Part shown: one piece after another, positions 57,901 to 64,000 of the stretch
Numbering within the stretch: the stretch's first letter is position 1
Layout: the number at the start of each line of letters is the position of its first letter
Assembly: GCA_017448825.1 (NCBI GenBank)
Contig: JAFSKR010000067.1
Coordinates: 1 to 64,000, forward strand
Source: Bacteroidaceae bacterium
Lineage (GTDB): Bacteria > Bacteroidota > Bacteroidia > Bacteroidales > Bacteroidaceae
Direction of reading: 5' to 3'
Length of the DNA stretch: 64,000 nucleotides
Translations under genes and position numbers: made by a program
The notes under the pieces: model-generated
What the model was told of the DNA's origin: nothing
Seen by the model: only the letters and a program-made list of their open reading frames with translations
Database searches by the model: none

Positions 57901-57931
57901 CAAAGTTAGTGATTTTCTGACAACTACACAA
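57901..57931 (-). promoter_or_regulatory. Promoter and leader of rpsA
   Basis: TAACTTTG (57908-57901) on the minus strand with TTG (57931-57929) about 20 nt upstream. The leader of roughly 90 nt contains a small GGGT/ACCC hairpin near 57875-57895 that could play a part in S1 autoregulation; this is not demonstrated. Confidence 0.65.
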
Positions 57932-57990
57932 GAAAATGAACGATGAAATTTACTTTATTAGTGAAAAAACATTGGCTAATGGAGGTGATG

Positions 57991-59055
57991 TTAGTTTGTT
58001 GTTTCCAAAACGGGCCAGCCTTTCTCGTCGAAGTGCATCTTGCGAAGGAATATCTTGGCTTGTCCGTTATGGGCTTTTTCATAAGCATGAGAGAGGAAAT
58101 ACCATTGGCCGTCGAATTGGTAGGCTGAGCAATGACCTACACCGAAAAACTCTTCGTTAGGACCAATGAGGGTGTCGCCACCGCCTTTTTCCATCGGCTG
58201 CCCTTTGCTATCCACGTAGGGACCATTGACTTTCTTGCTTCTACCCACGACGGTGCGGTAGGTGCTGCGTTCGCCTCGACAACAGTAGTCGAAGCTGACG
58301 AAGAGGTAGTAATATTTGCCGTTTTTGATGATGAAAGGAGCCTCCACCGCATTGTCACCTGCCTCGATGGTGTCGTTGCCTTCGATAGTGTAGTGTTCGA
58401 TATTGTCTATTTCAGCTAAGGTTACCTTTCTACCGACACGACGTGAAATAGTCTTGGGCTTGCTGGCAAGGGTCTTGAAATCTTTTTTCAATTTCACAAT
58501 TTGGATGCCGTCCCAGAAAGAGCCGAAAGTGAGCCAAGGGGTTCCTTTTTCATCAACAATGAGATTGGGGTCTATGCAGTTGTAATGGTCAACGTGCTGA
58601 TGGGAAACAATGACGGAGCCTTGGTCAATCCACAGGTGGTTCGGAGAAGTTGGGTCAAGTGTTTTGTTGATGGCAAGTCCGATGGCTGAGCCGTTCTTTC
58701 CAAAGGTGGAACAAGAGTAGTATAATAACCATTGTCCGTTGTGGTAGCTGATGTCGGGTGCCCAAGTGTGTCCACGATAACCACGTACTGAATCGGTTGC
58801 CCATTGTGGAATGGGGTTGAGTGCCGATTTCTCTGGTTCCCAAGTCTTCAAATCGGTAGAAGAGATGCATCCAACTCCCATGCCTGTGGAAAAGATGTAG
58901 TAGCGACCGTTCTCACCACGTGCCATCACGGGGTCGTGGACATTGGGGTGTTGGGTGTCGAATTGAAAGCGTGGACGGCGGTGCTCCTGCTGTGTGTCCT
59001 GTGCTGATGCGGCAAGCGTGAATGCCGCAAAAAGGAGCGTCAGATTTTTTTTCAT
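57991..59055 (-). CDS. Glycoside hydrolase family 43 (arabinanase-like)
   Basis: 354 residues with a signal peptide (cut after ASA). Five-bladed propeller of GH43: catalytic Asp41 in NVHDPVMARG, the pKa-modulating Asp in YNCIDPNLIVDE, and the acid Glu in NAVEAPFIIKNG; GHTWAPDISYHNGQW is also typical of endo-1,5-arabinanases. It would act on arabinan side chains of pectin. Co-directional with prmA, 13 nt away. Confidence 0.88.
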   Translation of the reverse strand: MKKNLTLLFAAFTLAASAQDTQQEHRRPRFQFDTQHPNVHDPVMARGENGRYYIFSTGMGVGCISSTDLKTWEPEKSALNPIPQWATDSVRGYRGHTWAPDISYHNGQWLLYYSCSTFGKNGSAIGLAINKTLDPTSPNHLWIDQGSVIVSHQHVDHYNCIDPNLIVDEKGTPWLTFGSFWDGIQIVKLKKDFKTLASKPKTISRRVGRKVTLAEIDNIEHYTIEGNDTIEAGDNAVEAPFIIKNGKYYYLFVSFDYCCRGERSTYRTVVGRSKKVNGPYVDSKGQPMEKGGGDTLIGPNEEFFGVGHCSAYQFDGQWYFLSHAYEKAHNGQAKIFLRKMHFDEKGWPVLETTN

Positions 59056-59068
59056 ATTTAGGTGTTTT

Positions 59069-59857
59069 TTAGTTAGTTAATTTCATGACTGCCCAGTTGT
59101 TTTGTTGGACAACTTTTTCCACCAAAAGTTTATTCTTAGTCGCCACTTTTTCCATTTCGGGCACATCGTCTGTGAAAAAGCCGGAAATGATAAGGGTGCC
59201 GTGGGGGGATAGGTGTCTTACGTAAGTGGCGATGTCTGTCTTGATGATGTTTTTGTGGATGTTTGCTACGATAGTGTCAAACTGACCGTCGATGGTAGTG
59301 GCATCGCCTAATAGTACTGACACTTGAGTGATGTGATTGAGGGCGAAATTTTCCTTGGCGTTCTCCACACTGAACTCATCGATGTCAATGGCAACAATTT
59401 CTTTGGCACCTCGCATGGCCATTGCTATGCCGAGAACACCTGTGCCAGTGCCCATGTCAAGCACTCGCTGGCCAGTGAAGTCCTCTTGCAGCAAGAGCGA
59501 AGTGATTTGATAGGTGGTGTCGTGTGAACCCGAACCGAATGCCATGCGTGGATTAAGCCGAATGCCGAATTCTCGTTCCAAAATGGGGTCAAAACTATTC
59601 TGTTCCCATTCGGCATTCCAGTCCTTATTCTCCAATTTGTGAAGGGTGTAGGAGAAGTGGGTGTCAGGTATATAGATTTCTTCTAACGTGGTGTTGAAGA
59701 TGCCTTCGTTGAAATTTTCTTGAGGAATGTAGGCTTTGATGCCTGTATCGGTCATTTCGAAGGAATCAAACCCGATGTTGCTCAAAAGGGCGGCGAGAAT
59801 CTCGGATGCTTCTTCTGTGTAGGGGGTGATGGTGATGTCGGTGTAGAGGTATTGCAT
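59069..59857 (-). CDS. prmA: Ribosomal protein L11 methyltransferase
   Basis: 262 residues, class I SAM methyltransferase. A short N-terminal substrate domain, then motif I VLDMGTGTGVLGIAMA, AIDIDEFSVENAKENF, and the catalytic VANIHKNII segment in the NxxxxI place. Typical PrmA preceding FGSGSHDTTYQITSLLL is present (MAFGSGSHDTT). The start overlaps the lysozyme stop by one base (TGATG). Confidence 0.9.
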   Translation of the reverse strand: MQYLYTDITITPYTEEASEILAALLSNIGFDSFEMTDTGIKAYIPQENFNEGIFNTTLEEIYIPDTHFSYTLHKLENKDWNAEWEQNSFDPILEREFGIRLNPRMAFGSGSHDTTYQITSLLLQEDFTGQRVLDMGTGTGVLGIAMAMRGAKEIVAIDIDEFSVENAKENFALNHITQVSVLLGDATTIDGQFDTIVANIHKNIIKTDIATYVRHLSPHGTLIISGFFTDDVPEMEKVATKNKLLVEKVVQQNNWAVMKLTN

Positions 59858-60705
59858 CAGTCTTCAGCTTTGATGGTCATATCCATGAGGTCTTGGTAGT
59901 CGCCGTGGAAGATGTTGATATCGACGTAACCTCGGATGCCATCCACTTTACCAGCATCAGTGTGTTGCCAAAAAGCCCATTTCCCTTGGTATTCAAGTGA
60001 ATCTACATAATAGTGGGCAATCCAATAAGGATATTTGTCGAAATCGGGCGTGTTGAGATAGGAGGTCTTGAATTTGTAGTTGGTATACAGAATGGGAGTG
60101 ACTCCATAGTGTAATTCGACCGTTTTCATCCAGTTCAGCACTTCGCGTTGCAGTTGTTCTGTGGTGTGATTGCCCATTTCTTCCACATCGAGTACTGGTG
60201 GTAGGTCTTTCTCTTCCAATTGTACCATTTTACAATAATATCGTGCTTGTTCTTTGCCCGATGTGAAGGGACTAAAGTAATGATAGGCACCACGAATAAT
60301 ATCGTTCTTCTTGGCGTTGTGGAAGTTTTGGTTGAAGTTTTCATCCCAGATGTTAGTGCCTTGTGTAGCTTTGACGAAGATGAAAGAAACGGGAGCACCT
60401 TGAATTTGTGCGTTACGCAGTTTGTCCCAGTTGATGTCACCTTGGTAGTGGGAGATGTCCAATCCCCTTACAAGTCCTTTCGGATAGGTGACATTGCCGT
60501 AGAGGGCTTTCCAACGGAAAGAGTAGGGACCGACGAAGGTCTTGTAGAAGAAAACAATATATACCACCACCATGAAAGTGAGCGCAGTCCATAGAATATA
60601 GGAAGGCACACGACGAAACGGATTTCGTCGCATGCCTTTCTTTTTGAGGGATGAGGTTCTTGATGTTTTGTTCCTCACCCTTGTGGATTTACGCTTTGTT
60701 GGCAT
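59857..60705 (-). CDS. GH25 lysozyme, membrane-anchored
   Basis: 282 residues. A very basic N-terminus (about 30 residues) and one membrane segment (about 35-55) anchor it with the catalytic part outside. GH25 features: GLDISHYQGDINWDKL (Asp), FIFVKATQG, and the catalytic Asp-x-Glu in PPVLDVEEMG. It cleaves the glycan backbone of peptidoglycan. It lies 3 nt after the PPi-PFK gene. Confidence 0.9.
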   Translation of the reverse strand: MPTKRKSTRVRNKTSRTSSLKKKGMRRNPFRRVPSYILWTALTFMVVVYIVFFYKTFVGPYSFRWKALYGNVTYPKGLVRGLDISHYQGDINWDKLRNAQIQGAPVSFIFVKATQGTNIWDENFNQNFHNAKKNDIIRGAYHYFSPFTSGKEQARYYCKMVQLEEKDLPPVLDVEEMGNHTTEQLQREVLNWMKTVELHYGVTPILYTNYKFKTSYLNTPDFDKYPYWIAHYYVDSLEYQGKWAFWQHTDAGKVDGIRGYVDINIFHGDYQDLMDMTIKAED

Positions 60706-60708
60706 TTA

Positions 60709-62349
60709 TTATTTAGCCTGTTCCAATTGCAGAGTCTTCGTTGTTTGGTCACAAACTTCTGATGGTCCCCAATACTGAATTGGACCAGGATAAACGTATG
60801 CAGTCTCTTTGGCCCACTCTGCACGATGAGCAGAGAAGTACTTGAATGGAGCACCATCCAGTTCGACGAGAGCCTTGCGAATCACAGGCTTCATCTTGCC
60901 GTTGCGCTTCTCGAGGTTCATCATCATCGTGATAGGCACACCGCCGGCAATCCACTCGGCAGCAGGTGCAGTCGTGTTCTTGATGACAGACATGTAACCA
61001 GTCTTGCCGTTTGCGATGAGGCGAGAGGCATTGTAGCCCAGTGAGTAGCAGTAGTCAGCATCATAATTGGATGGAGCTGCACAACGACCTTCATAACCAA
61101 AGAAGTGATGCTGAGTGCCGAACTTGCCTTTGAATTTGCCTTGATGCTTCCAGATAGCGAGTTTGTCTGCCACCATACGAGACAGCAACTTCTCTGTTTC
61201 GATAAGCGATACCTGTACGTTTCCGTGTGGGTCGCGGTCGAGAGCCAACTGAGCAGCAACGTCTGCTGGGAGTGACTTGAAAACAGACAAGTTGTCCTTG
61301 GACAGATGACCTCGAACGAATGCCAACTGTTCATTAGCACTGGTGATGTTCTGTGCCTCTGGCAGAGCAAGAATGTCATTCAGTTCAGCAATGAGTTTTT
61401 TGATAGCGGGGATGAATTCGATAATGCCCTCTGGAATGAGGACTGTACCAAAGTTGTTGCCTTCTGCAGCACGTGCGGAAACTGCTTCTGCAATGTAGGT
61501 CACCACATCGTCAAGCGACATCGCCTTGGCTTCCACTTCCTCAGAAACAAGGCAGATGTTTGGCTGGCACTGGAGTGCACACTCTAAGGCAATATGAGAA
61601 GCTGAGCGACCCATCAGTTTGATGAAGTGCCAGTACTTGCGGGCAGAGTTGCAGTCACGTTGGATGTTGCCGATAAGTTCGGAGTATGTCTTACAAGCTG
61701 TGTCAAAACCGAAAGAGGTCTCAATCTGTTCGTTCTTCAAGTCGCCGTCGATGGTCTTAGGACAACCGATGACTTGTACACCATATTTCTTGGCTGCATA
61801 GTATTCAGCAAGTACACAAGCGTTGGTGTTGGAGTCGTCACCACCGATGATGACGAGTGCCTTGATGCCAAGTTCGCGGAGAATCTGGATGCCCTTCTCG
61901 AATTGGTCTTCCTCTTCCAATTTTGTGCGGCCAGAACCGATGATATCGAAACCGCCCGTGTTGCGATATTGATCCATCAGCTCAGGAGTGATTTCCATGT
62001 AGTTGTGGTCAACGAGACCCCCAGGACCAAGGATAAATCCATAGAGTTTGTTGGCAGGATTAAGTGATTTCACACCGTCGAAAAGACCAGAGATGACGTT
62101 GTGCCCACCAGGAGCCTGACCACCCGACAGGATGATACCGACATTGAATGGAGGAAGTTCTACAGGTTCGCCAGCCTCGAAAGTGATGACGGGCATACCG
62201 TAAGTGTTCGGGAAAAGTTCCTTGATTTCAGCCTGATTACCGACAGACTGAGTAGCGGCACCTTCAACAGCTTTTACTGGACCCTGAAGTGCCTTGGGAA
62301 GCTTGGGCTGATAAGCAGCACGAGCTTTCTGTAAATTAGAGATTGCCAT
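60709..62349 (-). CDS. pfp: PPi-dependent 6-phosphofructokinase
   Basis: 546 residues, the long PPi-PFK type. [19 protein letters not shown] (phosphate loop), [11 protein letters not shown] with GGDD in place of the ATP-type GGDGS (marks PPi use), CPKTIDGDL (catalytic Asp) and [15 protein letters not shown]. It makes fructose-1,6-bisphosphate with PPi, reversibly. It sits 34 nt behind the KDPG aldolase gene. Confidence 0.95.
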   Translation of the reverse strand: MAISNLQKARAAYQPKLPKALQGPVKAVEGAATQSVGNQAEIKELFPNTYGMPVITFEAGEPVELPPFNVGIILSGGQAPGGHNVISGLFDGVKSLNPANKLYGFILGPGGLVDHNYMEITPELMDQYRNTGGFDIIGSGRTKLEEEDQFEKGIQILRELGIKALVIIGGDDSNTNACVLAEYYAAKKYGVQVIGCPKTIDGDLKNEQIETSFGFDTACKTYSELIGNIQRDCNSARKYWHFIKLMGRSASHIALECALQCQPNICLVSEEVEAKAMSLDDVVTYIAEAVSARAAEGNNFGTVLIPEGIIEFIPAIKKLIAELNDILALPEAQNITSANEQLAFVRGHLSKDNLSVFKSLPADVAAQLALDRDPHGNVQVSLIETEKLLSRMVADKLAIWKHQGKFKGKFGTQHHFFGYEGRCAAPSNYDADYCYSLGYNASRLIANGKTGYMSVIKNTTAPAAEWIAGGVPITMMMNLEKRNGKMKPVIRKALVELDGAPFKYFSAHRAEWAKETAYVYPGPIQYWGPSEVCDQTTKTLQLEQAK

Positions 62350-62383
62350 TAGTTTATATTGTTTTTAAGAGTTTGTAAATGAG

Positions 62384-63067
62384 TTACTTGTTCTTGATTG
62401 CTTCACGTGCAGCTTTTACATATCCAAGAGCCTCCTTGCATTTGTCTGTTACGTATTTCCAGTCACCTTCCTTCACCTTATCGCTTGGGAAGAGTTTGGA
62501 ACCCATGCCGACACAATAAACACCTGCCTTGAACCATGTAGTCAGGTTTTCTTCTGTAGGAGCCACGCCGCCTTTCACCATGATTTTAGACCACGGCATC
62601 GGTGCCTTCAGATTCTTCACCATCGCTGGGCCATATACGTCGCCTGGGAACAGCTTCGTCAGGTCGCAGCCCATTTCTTGTGCCTTGCCCACCTCGCTGA
62701 CCGAACCGCAACCTGGGCAGTAGGGGATGAGACGACGATTGCAGACAGGGGCTATGTCGGGATTGAAGAGTGGCCCTACGATGAAGCAGGCACCCAACTG
62801 GATGTATAGGGCTGCCGTAGGAGCATCCACTACAGAACCGACGCCAAGTGCCAACTCGGGACATTCGATAGCAGCGAATTTCACACATTCTGCAAATACT
62901 TCATGGGCGAAATCACCACGATTTGTAAATTCAAATGCACGGACACCGCCATCATAGCATGCCTTGATGACCTTCTTTGCCACTTCTGCATCCTTGTGGT
63001 AGAATACAGGCACCATGCCTGTTTCTCCAATTTTTGCCATAACGGCCAGTTTGTCGAATTTAGCCAT
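62384..63067 (-). CDS. eda: KDPG/KHG aldolase
   Basis: 227 residues from the ATG at 63067 ([20 protein letters not shown]); the frame to 63127 would overlap the kinase gene. Class I aldolase fold with [27 protein letters not shown] with the catalytic-type Glu, and the Schiff-base Lys in [10 protein letters not shown]. It splits 2-keto-3-deoxy-6-phosphogluconate into pyruvate and glyceraldehyde-3-phosphate. With the kinase upstream it completes the uronate branch of catabolism. Confidence 0.9.
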   Translation of the reverse strand: MAKFDKLAVMAKIGETGMVPVFYHKDAEVAKKVIKACYDGGVRAFEFTNRGDFAHEVFAECVKFAAIECPELALGVGSVVDAPTAALYIQLGACFIVGPLFNPDIAPVCNRRLIPYCPGCGSVSEVGKAQEMGCDLTKLFPGDVYGPAMVKNLKAPMPWSKIMVKGGVAPTEENLTTWFKAGVYCVGMGSKLFPSDKVKEGDWKYVTDKCKEALGYVKAAREAIKNK

Positions 63068-63095
63068 ATTTGATAAGACGATTATATAATGGATG

Positions 63096-64000
63096 TTAGC
63101 GTTGTACACGACCGTTGGCATTGCCACCAGCTAGTGCTTCCACTTCTTCTACTGATACGTGATTGAAATCGCCAGGAATGGTGTGTTTCAAAGCTGATGC
63201 TGCCACGGCAAACTCCAGAGCTTCACCCTGTGTGGATTTGGTCAACAGGCCGTGGATGAGACCACCAGAGAACGAATCGCCACCACCCACGCGGTCGATG
63301 ATAGGATTGATATCGTAGCGCTTGCTCTGATAAAATTCCTTGCCGTCATAGATGAGCGCTTTCCAACCATTGTGTGTGGCAGAGAAACTCTCACGCAGGG
63401 TTGATACCACATATTTGAAACCAAACTCTGTAGCCATCGCCTTGAAGATGCCCTCATAGCCAGCAGCGTCAGTTACGCCAGCCTCCACATCTGCATCAGG
63501 CTTGAACCCAAGACAAAGTTCCGCGTCCTCTTCGTTACCGATGCAAACATCAACGTACTGCATCAGTGGGCGCATAATGGAAATGGCTTTTTCGCTGGTC
63601 CACAGCTTCTTGCGGAAGTTGAGGTCGCATGACACTGTCACACCATGTTTCTTGGCGGCAATGCATGCCTGTTTCAGGCATTCTGCCGATGCATCACTGA
63701 TGGCAGGTGTGATGCCCGACCAATGGAACCAGTCGGCACCTTCGAAAATTTTATCAAAATCGAAGTCCTCTGGTTTCGCTTCTGCGATGGCAGAATGGGC
63801 ACGGTCATAAATCACCTTGGATGGACGCATACTTGCACCAGTCTCGGCGTAATAGAGGCCTACACGGTCGCCCCCACGAGCGATGAAGTCTGTATTTACC
63901 CCAAACTTGCGTAGTGCATTCACTGCAATCTGACCAATTTCATGCTTGGGAAGTTTGCTGACAAACACACTTTCGTGTCCGTAGTTTGCCAAGCTGATGC
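63096..64000 (-). CDS. kdgK: 2-keto-3-deoxygluconate kinase-like PfkB sugar kinase (5' end cut by window)
   Basis: At least 300 residues; the frame is open to the right edge ([10 protein letters not shown] at the edge), and about 40 N-terminal residues are expected beyond it. PfkB family: [39 protein letters not shown], and the active-site [18 protein letters not shown] with the catalytic Asp. It phosphorylates KDG to KDPG for the aldolase encoded 28 nt downstream. Ribokinase-like alternatives are less likely given that neighbour. Confidence 0.88.
   Translation of the reverse strand, partial: ISLANYGHESVFVSKLPKHEIGQIAVNALRKFGVNTDFIARGGDRVGLYYAETGASMRPSKVIYDRAHSAIAEAKPEDFDFDKIFEGADWFHWSGITPAISDASAECLKQACIAAKKHGVTVSCDLNFRKKLWTSEKAISIMRPLMQYVDVCIGNEEDAELCLGFKPDADVEAGVTDAAGYEGIFKAMATEFGFKYVVSTLRESFSATHNGWKALIYDGKEFYQSKRYDINPIIDRVGGGDSFSGGLIHGLLTKSTQGEALEFAVAASALKHTIPGDFNHVSVEEVEALAGGNANGRVQR

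Noticed and set aside
60709-62349. ATP-dependent phosphofructokinase
   Set aside because: The GGDD motif and length fit the PPi-dependent type instead.

Overview
The window reads as chromosomal DNA from a member of the Bacteroidota, order Bacteroidales, most likely Prevotellaceae or a close relative. Evidence: many promoters of the Bacteroidota type (TTTG or TTG, about 19 nt, then TAnnTTTG); a BspA/InlB-repeat surface protein; a type IX secretion plug-domain protein; DUF4293 and DUF4270 proteins; the Bacteroidota form of RNA polymerase omega; PPi-dependent phosphofructokinase; and a capsule locus headed by UpxY/UpxZ regulators. Genus cannot be fixed from sequence inspection alone.

Layout. 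1-1773: remnant of an IS30-family transposase beside the truncated 3' end of a BspA-like repeat protein. 2033-11270: SPOR lipoprotein; a small YtxH/holin-X-like envelope operon; recR; a glycosyltransferase; and a partial histidine operon (hisG-hisD-hisC-hisB) ending in a BASS-type transporter. 11354-17561 (minus): one run from a T9SS plug protein through a golvesin/amidase-like exported protein to a YgiQ radical SAM protein. 17749-18405: five tRNA genes (three identical Gly-GCC, Leu-GAG, Leu-CAG). 18498-22390: DUF4293, rpoZ, bamD, and uvrB on the opposite strand.

22519-40208 is a capsule/exopolysaccharide locus on the minus strand. It has its own promoter, a leader of about 500 nt with terminator-like and other hairpins, upxY, upxZ, a further hairpin, a Wzx flippase, an acyltransferase, a Wzy-like polymerase, glycosyltransferases, two LicD proteins, an IspD/TarI-like cytidylyltransferase, two SDR epimerase/dehydratases and a nucleotidyltransferase. 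The set suggests a polymer decorated with a phosphodiester-linked group donated from a CDP-activated precursor. Near its 3' end the locus is interrupted by an opposite-strand DUF234-type ATPase gene with its own promoter, next to a decayed epimerase remnant. One gene inside the locus (32439-33281) carries an in-frame stop.

40296-49000: queH, a double ABC ATPase, a YqiA-like esterase, a DUF4270 lipoprotein, a short glycogen-synthase-like protein, an MBL hydrolase and aspS, which lies directly behind a MntA/HepT toxin-antitoxin pair. 49183-49493 is a repeat-rich scar with a long palindrome, 23-bp tandem repeats and a PIN-domain remnant. 49695-64000: GH2 beta-galactosidase; pepP-like and C1B peptidases; rpsA with a repetitive acidic tail; then a minus-strand run of sugar-kinase (cut by the window edge), KDPG aldolase, PPi-PFK, GH25 lysozyme, prmA and GH43.

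No CRISPR array, rRNA gene, prophage or intact insertion sequence was seen. The least explained parts are the UpxY leader with its internal structures, the ATPase insertion, the cytidylyltransferase/SDR/LicD set, and the toxin-antitoxin pair fused transcriptionally to aspS.
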